Below, in pieces: positions 34,509 through 41,281 of a stretch of 64,000 bases of DNA. Under the pieces are notes generated by a model that had not been told where the DNA came from, made no database searches, and saw only the letters and a program-made list of their open reading frames with translations. The position numbers and the translations under genes are program-made. The stretch is from NCBI RefSeq assembly GCF_000255295.1, contig NC_017030.1:7042328-7106327 (forward strand). The letters run 5' to 3'. The DNA comes from Corallococcus coralloides DSM 2259. GTDB taxonomy: Bacteria > Myxococcota > Myxococcia > Myxococcales > Myxococcaceae. How positions within the stretch are numbered: the first letter of the stretch is position 1; every line of letters begins with the position of its first letter.

Positions 34509-35186
34509 TCAGGGAGGGCCGCTCTTGCGACCGGTGTCCGGCTGCAGGAGGTTCTGGAGCATCTCCAGCTGCGTGGGCAGCTGCGCGTCCACCGTGCCGA
34601 ACTCCGTCTGCACGATGCAGCCCACGGGAGCGACCTCCGGGTCCTCCTTGATGGCCAGGTCCACCGTGCGGCCGATGAGCTCCATCAGCTGCGGGCGCTT
34701 GGCGCGCAGCACCGTGGCCGTCTTCGGGTGCACGCGCAGGACCATGGCGCGCGCGTTGCGGAGGTTGTCGATGGCCGCGGCGCACATGTCCACCAGCAGC
34801 TCCGGCTCGCGCTCCAGGTCGCGGCCGAGGATCTTCTCCGCCATCTTCAGCGCCAGCGCGATGATGTCCTGCTCCTGGGAGTTGAGCATCTCCCCGGCCT
34901 GCATCTTCGCGCGCAGGAGCAGCTCCGTGGCCTGGGCAATGCCTTCCTGACGGCCCAGGTCCTTCGCCTTGGCGAAGAGCTCCTCCTTCTCGCGCTGGGC
35001 CTCGGCGAGGATGCGCTCACGCTCGCGCTGGGCCTCCTCGATGATGCCCTGCGCGCCCTGGCGCGCCTCGAAGACCTCGGCGTTCATCACGCCCGCGCGC
35101 GGCGGACGCAGCGCCGGTCGCTCGGACGTGGCGACGACCACCGACTCCGCCAACCCATCCCCCTTGATTACCTTGCCGATCGCCAT
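34509..35186 (-). CDS. sctL: SctL/FliH-like ATPase regulator (stator)
   Basis: 225 residues. The centre is a long coiled coil (IIEEAQRERERILAEAQREK ... KAKDLGRQEGIAQATE) with Ala/Glu heptads. The C-terminal globular part resembles V/F-ATPase subunit E (LRVHPKTATVLRAKRPQLME, EVAPVGCIVQTEFGTVDAQL). It binds the SctN ATPase N-terminus and links it to SctQ. The gene order is as in flagellar fliG-fliH-fliI. Confidence 0.9.
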   Translation of the reverse strand: MAIGKVIKGDGLAESVVVATSERPALRPPRAGVMNAEVFEARQGAQGIIEEAQRERERILAEAQREKEELFAKAKDLGRQEGIAQATELLLRAKMQAGEMLNSQEQDIIALALKMAEKILGRDLEREPELLVDMCAAAIDNLRNARAMVLRVHPKTATVLRAKRPQLMELIGRTVDLAIKEDPEVAPVGCIVQTEFGTVDAQLPTQLEMLQNLLQPDTGRKSGPP

Positions 35187-35210
35187 GGGCCGCTCCTTGA
35201 AGACCGGATG

Positions 35211-37301
35211 CTAGCGCGTTCCGCCGCGCGGTCCACGCCCTCCCGGGCCGCCCGCGTCATCCGGGCCCGGCCGGTCGGTGGGAGGGGGGCGCCGGCGGCC
35301 CACCTGCGTTCCCTCCGAGGACCGGGACGAGGATGCCTGGCTGGAGAGCACGCGCGGGGGACGCTCCGGCTCGCCTCCCGGAGCGGGACGCACCGCGGGA
35401 CGGCTGCCCGTGCGCGAGCGCAGCACGCGGGCCCCGTCAGCGGCTTCCCCGGACGGGTCCGGGCGCCGGGGGGCGCGCTCCTCCGCGTCGGCGGGAGGCC
35501 GCGCGGGGCGCTCGGCCCGGACGGAGCGGCCTTCTGGCGCGTCCGGCTCCGGCGGGCGTGACGCACCGCGTGCGCCCAGCCGCGAGGGCGGAGGTCCAAT
35601 GCGAGCGCCGTCTGGATCCTGCCGGACGGGACGCGCGGGCCGGGGGCCTTCTGGATCACGACGGCTGGGAACGGCCCCAGTGGACGCACGGGGCGCGGGC
35701 CCCACCGACGAGCCCCGGTCCACCGGCATGCGGCGCATCTGGGAGCCGTTCGCATCCCCTTCCGGGGCCACCATGGACGCGCGGGGCGCGGGTCCACGCT
35801 CGCGCTCCACCGGCATCCGGCGGATCTGCGAACCCCCCGCCTCACCGTCCGGCGGCGCCCCCATGGAGGCACGGGGCGTGGGCCCACGCTCGCGCTCCAC
35901 CGGCATGCGGCGCATCTGGGAGCCGTTCGCATCCCCTTCCCGCGAGGCCATGGACGGCCGAGGCGCGGGCCCCACCGACGAGCCCCGCTCCTCCCCTGGC
36001 GCCGGACGCGGACGTCCGGCGGGGGGCGCGCCCGGGCCCGCGTCACGGCTGGACGCCGCACCCGCGCGACGGGCCGCGCGCTCGGCCATGAAGTCGCGCT
36101 TGGCGCTCGCGTCCGCGGACTCTCCGTCGGGAGGGGCTCCCCGCAGGGCCTTGGGAGCCCGGAGCGCTGGCGGACGCGACGGATCCGGCGCGGTGGTGCG
36201 AAGGCCCTCGCGTGGCGCGGGTGCCCCCGGACGGGCTCCCGGAGCCGTGGGGCGTGCTCCTGCGGCTTCGGGGCGGGCACCCGGGGCCGCTGGCGCGGGC
36301 TTCCGGGCTCCGGGCGGTGGAGGCAGCACGGCGGAGGGGCGCGGAGGCGGCGCGGTCAGCCGCACGGGGCGCTCGATGAGGCCGCGCACGGCCAGGCGCT
36401 CCAGGTCCATGACGATGTCGGTGCGTCCGCCATCGCCCCGGGCCGTGGGCCGCGAGCGCTCCTCGCGCACCCACTTCGCCACCAGGTGGCCGAACTCGCC
36501 GCGGTGCTTCTCCAGCATGCGCGCGGCGAACTCCGGGGACTGCGCCACGCACGCGCGCGCCAGCCGCTGCACGCCCGCGCTGCGGATGGCGCCCGCCAAC
36601 CGGGTGAAGCCATCATGCAGGGTGAGTTGCGCGCGCGCGTCCTCTTCCGGGAGCTTGCGCGGCGCATTGGCCGCCACGGACTTGCTCGCGAGCTGGAGCA
36701 GATCCGGAGGCAGCGATTCGAGGAGCCCGTTCAGCTCTTCCTCGGGCAGGCCCGCCAGCGCCGGGCCCAACACGCGCGCGCCCAGGCGGTCACTCACCGT
36801 GAGCAGCTCACGCGTCTGGAGGTTGAGCACGTCCGCGAACTTGAAGCCCGCGGACTGGCCCGCGACCTCGCGCGCCAGCGCCTCCTCCAGCTTCCAGCGG
36901 ATGATGTCCAGGACCTGCGGCCGCACCTCGCGGGTGAGCTTCACGCGCGAGGGAGGCAGGTGGCCGCGCACCGCCTCCGCCATGTTGCCGGGCAGCGCGC
37001 GCAGCGTGACTTCCACCAGCGCGCCGCGCTCGCGCTGGAGCAGCGCCGCCAGCCGCTCCGGATCCGCGGTCCACAGCTGGCCGCGCCGATCCTTCATCAG
37101 ACGCTTGAGTTCCTGCACCACCGCGGGCAGGCGCTTCTCGCGCGGAATCTGGAGGATCTCCTGCGCGCGGTGGCGCAAGAGCGCGCCCTCCTCGTCCGGC
37201 AGGTGCTCCAGCGCCGCCATGCTCTCCTGGCCCCCGAAGGTGACCGCGGTGAGCAACATCATGGTCTGGCGCTTGCTGAGCGAGGTGAAGAAGGAATCCA
37301 A
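35211..37301 (-). CDS. FliG-like protein with long Pro/Arg-rich tail
   Basis: 696 residues from TTG (GAGGTGA just upstream). The first ~240 residues look like FliG: LSKRQTMMLLTAVTFGGQES then ALEHLPDEEGALL (FliG N-domain style), and FADVLNLQTRELLTVSDRL then ALAGLPEEELNGLLESLP (FliG middle-domain style). A further helical stretch reaches about residue 320. The remaining ~370 residues are disordered, Arg/Pro/Gly-rich, with repeated RMPVERERGP-type segments. It occupies the fliG position between sctJ (fliF) and sctL (fliH); injectisomes have SctK here. Family call by eye; could instead be a divergent SctK. Confidence 0.65.
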   Translation of the reverse strand: MDSFFTSLSKRQTMMLLTAVTFGGQESMAALEHLPDEEGALLRHRAQEILQIPREKRLPAVVQELKRLMKDRRGQLWTADPERLAALLQRERGALVEVTLRALPGNMAEAVRGHLPPSRVKLTREVRPQVLDIIRWKLEEALAREVAGQSAGFKFADVLNLQTRELLTVSDRLGARVLGPALAGLPEEELNGLLESLPPDLLQLASKSVAANAPRKLPEEDARAQLTLHDGFTRLAGAIRSAGVQRLARACVAQSPEFAARMLEKHRGEFGHLVAKWVREERSRPTARGDGGRTDIVMDLERLAVRGLIERPVRLTAPPPRPSAVLPPPPGARKPAPAAPGARPEAAGARPTAPGARPGAPAPREGLRTTAPDPSRPPALRAPKALRGAPPDGESADASAKRDFMAERAARRAGAASSRDAGPGAPPAGRPRPAPGEERGSSVGPAPRPSMASREGDANGSQMRRMPVERERGPTPRASMGAPPDGEAGGSQIRRMPVERERGPAPRASMVAPEGDANGSQMRRMPVDRGSSVGPAPRASTGAVPSRRDPEGPRPARPVRQDPDGARIGPPPSRLGARGASRPPEPDAPEGRSVRAERPARPPADAEERAPRRPDPSGEAADGARVLRSRTGSRPAVRPAPGGEPERPPRVLSSQASSSRSSEGTQVGRRRPPPTDRPGPDDAGGPGGRGPRGGTR
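35690..35990. repeat. Internal repeats in the FliG-like protein tail
   Basis: A 44-bp segment at 35720-35763 recurs identically at 35897-35940, 177 bp (59 codons) away, with a diverged third version between them near 35811-35860. In protein terms units read GSQMRRMPVERERGPxPRAS with small changes. Likely a source of length variation in the disordered tail. Confidence 0.8.
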
Positions 37302-37344
37302 CGGTCACCTCGCGGGCCCCCAGGTGGCCCGCTGAAGATAGAAG

Positions 37345-37399
37345 ACGTGTCCCCGGCCTGGAGGACACGTCCCGCGGTCCGCCCCAGGAGGGCCGCGGG
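37345..37399 (-). terminator. Double hairpin in the sctJ to FliG-like gap
   Basis: ACGTGTCC (37345-37352) pairs with GGACACGT (37363-37370); next to it CCCGCGG (37371-37377) pairs with CCGCGGG near 37393-37399. The 113-bp gap holds no gene. No clear T tract on the minus strand, so it could reduce rather than end transcription into the downstream genes. Confidence 0.4.
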
Positions 37400-37414
37400 A
37401 AGCGACGTGCAGCT

Positions 37415-38233
37415 CTAGCCCTCGCGACCGCCGCGCGCACGCGCGGGACGCGGCGCCGCGGGGGCAGCGCCACCCGAGCCGCCGCGCATGAAGGTCCACC
37501 CGGTGAGGCCCATCATCGCCAGGATGAGCACGAACGCACCGCCGAGGATCATCTTGAAGGTGCTCGCGCTGGCGGCCGTCATGCGCACGCCGAGCACGTC
37601 CTGCAGGCGGTTGGTCTCCGTGGTCTCCGCCGTGGGGGCCATGGCCTCCGTCATCAGCACGGTGACGGCCTCCGGCTTGAGCTCCGACACGGAGCTGGCG
37701 ACGAACTGCTTCACCGCCTCCATGGAGACGGGGGGCTTGCCGCCCTCCACCGTGCGGTACTTGATGAACACGGAGGCCGACGGCATCGGCTTGTTCTCCG
37801 GCTGCGACAGGTCGTTGTTCTCCGGCACCATCACGATGGCGCGCGCCTCCAGCACGCCGTCGATCTGGTTGAGCGCGTTGGAGACCTCACCCGCCATGGC
37901 CTTGAGGAGCATGGCGCGCTCCTCCGTGGCGGTGGGCACCATGCTGCCCTTGGCGAAGTGGGACAGGCCCTTCTCCACCGGGCGCGGCAGCGAGTTGCGC
38001 TTCAAGAGCTCCGCGGCCTGCGCGGCGTCGCCCTTGGGGACGACGATGGTGAAGCGCACTTCGTTGCCGCCCTCCGCCTTCTCCTTCTTGGCGTTGATGC
38101 CGTTCTTGCTGAGCAGGACGTAGATTTCATTCGCATCCGCTTCCGTCAGCTCGTGCTGCAGCTCGATGGAGCAGCCGGTGAGGAACAGCAGGGCGAGGAG
38201 CGGGGCGGCGAAGACGGGCGTTCGGCGAGTCAT
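37415..38233 (-). CDS. sctJ: Type III secretion inner-membrane ring lipoprotein SctJ (FliF/YscJ family)
   Basis: 272 residues. The lipoprotein signal ends in LLFLTGC. Two ring-building domains follow: LTEADANEIYVLLSKNGINA with FTIVVPKGD, and EGELSNAL-type second motif (AGEVSNALNQIDGVLEARAI, VMVPENNDLS, ASVFIKYRT). One C-terminal transmembrane helix (FVLILAMMGLTGWTFM) and an Arg-rich tail. This is the compact injectisome-type SctJ, not the longer FliF. ATG 38233 starts the signal peptide; upstream in-frame codons are non-typical. Confidence 0.95.
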   Translation of the reverse strand: MTRRTPVFAAPLLALLFLTGCSIELQHELTEADANEIYVLLSKNGINAKKEKAEGGNEVRFTIVVPKGDAAQAAELLKRNSLPRPVEKGLSHFAKGSMVPTATEERAMLLKAMAGEVSNALNQIDGVLEARAIVMVPENNDLSQPENKPMPSASVFIKYRTVEGGKPPVSMEAVKQFVASSVSELKPEAVTVLMTEAMAPTAETTETNRLQDVLGVRMTAASASTFKMILGGAFVLILAMMGLTGWTFMRGGSGGAAPAAPRPARARGGREG

Positions 38234-38262
38234 GGGCGCGCTTAGCTTAACAGGGCCCTTGC

Positions 38263-38310
38263 AAAACGCGGAAGGGCGCCCCCTCCCGACCCTGGGAGGG
38301 ACCGCCCTTC
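38263..38310 (-). terminator. Intrinsic terminator between sctI and sctJ
   Basis: GAAGGGCG (38271-38278) pairs with CGCCCTTC (38303-38310) and CCCTCCC (38281-38287) pairs with GGGAGGG (38294-38300). On the minus strand the stem is followed by CGTTTTGC. It would end or attenuate the sigma-factor/sctI transcript before sctJ. Confidence 0.7.
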
Positions 38311-38342
38311 GCATGCCGCCATGGCCCGGCGGGGTGGGGACT

Positions 38343-38906
38343 TCAGACCTGCGTCTTGACGACGTCCTTCAGGCCGCTGGTGGCCTTCTCGACGACCTTC
38401 GACGTGAGGTCGAGCTCCTGCGAGTACTTGTACATGGACGCCTGGAGACCAAGCAGCTCGGCGTTGGACATGTTCTTGCCGGAGGAGGCCTCCTTGATCA
38501 GCTTGTCCATGCTGACCTGACCCTTCTCCAGGCCGGAGACGAGGTCGGACACCATGCCGCCCGACTTGGTCGTCTTGGAGGCTTCGGCCTTCGCGTCCAC
38601 GGGCTCGGCGCCCTTGGCGGTGGCGGGCTGCTGGGCGGCGCCGCTCACCTTGTTCAGGTTGGCCTTCTCCGCCTTGTTGACGGTCTCCACCTGGCGGACG
38701 GTGTCCACCTTCTGGGTGGCCTGCGCGGCCTGGGCCTTGTTCACGTTCTGGGCGGCGTCCACCTGGCCGGCGCCCTGCGCCTTGTCAGCGAGAACTCCGT
38801 CGAACTTCGACGCGCCCGTCTTCTGCTGAGTCTGCTGCGCGCCCTGGTCCTGCAGCTTTTGCTGCGCTACCTGTCCCGCGGAGATGCCGCTCATCGGAGC
38901 CGCCAT
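38343..38906 (-). CDS. sctI: T3SS inner-rod protein candidate SctI
   Basis: 187 residues. The N-terminal ~120 are Gln/Ala/Lys-rich and unstructured. The last ~55 fit the YscI/HrpB inner-rod pattern: SMDKLIKEASSGKNMSNAEL followed by LLGLQASMYKYSQELDLTSK and VVEKATSGLKDVVKTQ, i.e. Asn-x-Glu-Leu-Leu-x-Leu-Gln then a Ser-rich helix and a terminal Gln. No signal peptide. AAGGAGGG seven bases before ATG 38906 fixes the start; it lies inside the 3' end of the sigma-factor frame. Located next to sctJ, where SctI is expected. Inner rod anchors the needle to the export gate. Confidence 0.75.
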   Translation of the reverse strand: MAAPMSGISAGQVAQQKLQDQGAQQTQQKTGASKFDGVLADKAQGAGQVDAAQNVNKAQAAQATQKVDTVRQVETVNKAEKANLNKVSGAAQQPATAKGAEPVDAKAEASKTTKSGGMVSDLVSGLEKGQVSMDKLIKEASSGKNMSNAELLGLQASMYKYSQELDLTSKVVEKATSGLKDVVKTQV

Positions 38907-39624
38907 GTGACACCCTCCTTGCATCCGTCGAGGGGGGAGGGAGTTCCTCCTCCTCGTTCAAGAGTTCCTTGAGCCGATCAATGGCCCGCGCATGAAGCCG
39001 CGACGCCCAGCTCTTCGACTGCCCGATCTCCGCTCCCGCCTCTTCCAGCGTGCGTCCCTGGAAGTAATAGCCCTGCAGGAGCTTGCGCTCTTTCTCCGGA
39101 AGCTTCTCGATGGCCGAGCGCACCCGGTTCTTCAACTGCTCCATCTCCAGGCGTTGATCCGCCGGGAGCGATTCATCCACGTAGCCCGCCGCCTCCGCCC
39201 CTTCCGCCCCCGCGGCGAAAACCGCCGCGAGGCCCGCCACGGCATCCGAGATGTCTCCAATATCATCGTCGAATGACGACCCGCGGTTGCTTGCGCCCTG
39301 CTCGCGGTCCGCCAGATTTCCCAGATACGCCGTCGCGCGCTCGCCCTGATAGGCGGTGCGGGCGTCCGCGCCCCGCAGGACGCCCATCTTCCTCAAGCCG
39401 TCGAAGATGGCGCCCTTGATGCGGTAGTGGGCAAAGGTGAGGAAGTTGGCGCCGACCTTGGGGTCGAAGCGCTCAGCGGCTTCCAGCAGACCGATCTGCC
39501 CATAGGCCAGCAGTTCATCCAGCTCCAGCTGGGCATTGAACTGCTTGCGCACGGTGGCCGCGAGCGACCGCACGTACGGGCCGTACTTCTCCAGGATGAC
39601 CTTCCTGTCTTCACCCAGAGGCAA
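38785..39624 (-). CDS. FliA/WhiG-type RNA polymerase sigma factor
   Basis: 279 residues from TTG, nine bases after the preceding stop. Region 2 is clear: LLAYGQIGLLEAAERFDPKV, FLTFAHYRIKGAIFDGLRKM. Region 4: IEKLPEKERKLLQGYYFQGR, AGAEIGQSKSWASRLHARAI. This is the sigma-28 (FliA/SigD/WhiG) group, which drives late flagellar or developmental genes. Placed in a T3SS locus without flagellar filament genes, it most likely transcribes secretion genes; promoters with FliA-like spacing occur at five sites here. The last ~50 residues after NEEEELPPP overlap sctI and look non-conserved. Confidence 0.85.
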   Translation of the reverse strand: MPLGEDRKVILEKYGPYVRSLAATVRKQFNAQLELDELLAYGQIGLLEAAERFDPKVGANFLTFAHYRIKGAIFDGLRKMGVLRGADARTAYQGERATAYLGNLADREQGASNRGSSFDDDIGDISDAVAGLAAVFAAGAEGAEAAGYVDESLPADQRLEMEQLKNRVRSAIEKLPEKERKLLQGYYFQGRTLEEAGAEIGQSKSWASRLHARAIDRLKELLNEEEELPPPSTDARRVSHGGSDERHLRGTGSAAKAAGPGRAADSAEDGRVEVRRSSR

Positions 39625-39633
39625 GCGGCGCGC

Positions 39634-40029
39634 TCACTCGGCCTTGGACCACAGCCGCTCGAGAACCTGGTTCAGCCGGGGATCATCCTGCAGCGCCCCG
39701 GCGATGCGGCCCGTGAGGGCAGCGGACTTCATGTTCAACTTCTCCTGAAGCACTTCGGAGACGAGCGCCTTCGTCGCCTCCTCCTTGCTCTTGAAGCCCC
39801 CGTTCTTCAGCCGCTTGGCGATGGCGAGGGCCTGCGCCGCGATCGGATCCGTTGCCTGGGGGCCCTGGACGTTGCTGGAGCCTACCAGACCCGAAGGCCC
39901 GACGAGCGATTCCGTGCGGTCCACCTTGCCGCCAAAGGACGCGCCGGAGGCACCCGACGGACCGGACGCCCCCTTCACACCGCCCGCGCGGCCCTTCCCA
40001 CCCCCACGTCCGACTCCACCGACAGCCAT
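39634..40029 (-). CDS. Small protein beside the sigma factor, FlgM-like anti-sigma candidate
   Basis: 131 residues. The N-terminal half is Gly/Ser-rich and unfolded. The C-terminal half is helical, with QALAIAKRLKNGGFKSKEEA followed by TKALVSEVLQEKL, reminiscent of the FlgM pattern (a short helix, Asn-Gly-x-[YF]-x-[VS]-x, then a helix), and then DPRLNQVLERLWSKAE. FlgM binds FliA and is exported once the basal body is ready. Here it sits directly upstream of a FliA-type sigma gene in an export locus. GGAGGT precedes the ATG. A secreted substrate unrelated to FlgM is the alternative; similarity is weak. Confidence 0.55.
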   Translation of the reverse strand: MAVGGVGRGGGKGRAGGVKGASGPSGASGASFGGKVDRTESLVGPSGLVGSSNVQGPQATDPIAAQALAIAKRLKNGGFKSKEEATKALVSEVLQEKLNMKSAALTGRIAGALQDDPRLNQVLERLWSKAE

Positions 40030-40056
40030 CGACGTACCTCCTTCTTCTTGCCGCGA

Positions 40057-40491
40057 CTACTTCTTCGGCGGAGGCAGAGCCCCCGCTTCCTTCGCCTGGA
40101 TGAGCGCCTGGGCCAGCTTCGCGCCGTCGCTTTCGGGTTCCAGGTCGATGGCGGCCTTCAGCTCCTTGAGGGCCTCCGGCACCTTGCCCATGAACAGCAG
40201 GGCCTCCCCGGCGTGTGCCCGGGGCAGTGACGACAGGGGAGCAAGGCGCTGGGCGACCCGGTAGGCCGCCAGGGCCTTGTCGTGCTTGCCCTGCGCGAAC
40301 TCCACGGCGCCCAGGCCAATCTGGGGCACCTCGCTCTTGGGCATGAGCGCGGCGGCACCGACGAAGACCTCCTTGGCCTTGTCGAAGTGACCCATGTCCA
40401 GCCACAGGTAACCGGACTCCAGCAGGACCATGGCCGGCTGGCGCGCCATGGGCACGAGGCTGTTGGCAATCTCCGAAGGGGTCTCCGCCAT
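40057..40491 (-). CDS. TPR protein, probable T3SS chaperone
   Basis: 144 residues from ATG 40491 (AAAGGAAG upstream), with three TPR units (ESGYLWLDMGHFDKAKEVFV, EVPQIGLGAVEFAQGKHDKA, LPRAHAGEALLFMGKVPEAL). It resembles T3SS TPR chaperones of the SctG/SycD type. First gene after the 184-residue needle-like gene and 27 bp before the FlgM-like gene, so it may chaperone either. Upstream in-frame residues lie in a terminator hairpin and are unlikely to be coding. Confidence 0.72.
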   Translation of the reverse strand: MAETPSEIANSLVPMARQPAMVLLESGYLWLDMGHFDKAKEVFVGAAALMPKSEVPQIGLGAVEFAQGKHDKALAAYRVAQRLAPLSSLPRAHAGEALLFMGKVPEALKELKAAIDLEPESDGAKLAQALIQAKEAGALPPPKK

Positions 40492-40526
40492 GGACGTCGC
40501 GCTTCCTTTCCTGTCGCCGGAAGCAC

Positions 40527-40554
40527 GGAAGGCGGCCGTCGAGGGCCGCCTTCC
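40527..40554 (-). terminator. Perfect 11-bp hairpin after the 184-residue gene
   Basis: GGAAGGCGGCC (40527-40537) pairs perfectly with GGCCGCCTTCC (40544-40554) around a 6-nt loop. It lies between the 184-residue gene and the TPR gene, so the former is probably monocistronic. T tract weak. Confidence 0.65.
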
Positions 40555-40586
40555 TTGCACCGGTCAGATTCCGCTGTCCGTGAAGA

Positions 40587-41141
40587 CTAGCGGATGTTGC
40601 CGATGGAGTTCTTGGTCGTATCGTGCCGCGACTTCATCACGTTGGAAACAGCCGTGAAGAGCTGCGACTCGTGCTGCATGGCGGACTGCATGTTCAGCAG
40701 CTTGACGTTGTCGTCCATCATCGTCTTGAGGCTGCTGTTCGTGTTGAGCTGGTCGCTCACGCTGCCGCCAGAGCCCACGCTGGTGCCCAGCGCGGTGCCG
40801 CCGCCCGTGGAGGGCAGGCCCGCGCCGCCGACGCCCGGCAGGTTGGTGGAGGGCACCGCGCCGGAGGCGGTGTTCATCACGCCGACGTAGGGGCCGCCCT
40901 GCATGCCGGAGCCGGAGGCGCCGGAGAAGGTCTGCGCGGAGGAGACCGCGGCGGAGACGATGCCCGCGCCGGGGACGAAGCCCGCCACCGCGCCGACGCC
41001 CGCGCCCACGGCGCCGACGGTGCTGTTCAGGCCGTTCTGCACGCGCGCACCAAAGCTCGTGTTCGGCGTCTGCCGAGCCGTGGTCATCTGGGTGTTCATG
41101 CGCAGGTTCGGGCCCATCATGCCGCTGTCGATCTTGCTCAT
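40587..41141 (-). CDS. Gly-rich protein with needle/rod-like C-terminus
   Basis: 184 residues. The N-terminus MSKIDSGMMG resembles MTKIN/MAKIN of two other small genes. Residues ~40-130 are Gly/Ala/Val/Ser-rich (VGAVGAGVGAVAGFVPGAG and similar). The last ~45 are helical and echo SctF/SctI tails: LLNMQSAMQHESQLF, then AVSNVMKSRHDTTKNSIGNI followed by a final Arg; compare the IGNLR ending of the 77-residue proteins. Own FliA-like promoter and terminator, GGAGG six bases before the ATG. Possibly a second filament, rod or cap subunit. No signal peptide. Confidence 0.7.
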   Translation of the reverse strand: MSKIDSGMMGPNLRMNTQMTTARQTPNTSFGARVQNGLNSTVGAVGAGVGAVAGFVPGAGIVSAAVSSAQTFSGASGSGMQGGPYVGVMNTASGAVPSTNLPGVGGAGLPSTGGGTALGTSVGSGGSVSDQLNTNSSLKTMMDDNVKLLNMQSAMQHESQLFTAVSNVMKSRHDTTKNSIGNIR

Positions 41142-41212
41142 TTCAGCCTCCGCGCTGGTGCCAGCGATTCGAAAAGGGGAGCCCCGGGATCATCCCTCGG
41201 CTCTTTGAATGG

Positions 41213-41240
41213 ATTATCGGGAGAGTCAGCCGCCGGTTGC
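41213..41240 (-). promoter_or_regulatory. FliA-like promoter of the 184-residue gene
   Basis: On the minus strand GCAAC (41240-41236), 17 nt, GATAAT (41218-41213); the extended -10 reads CCCGATAA, 7 of 8 to the sigma-28 consensus. About 70 bp before the ATG. Confidence 0.6.
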
Positions 41241-41281
41241 CTGCTGCCGGCAAGAAATCGTCCGGGCTCCCGAAAAGCCCG

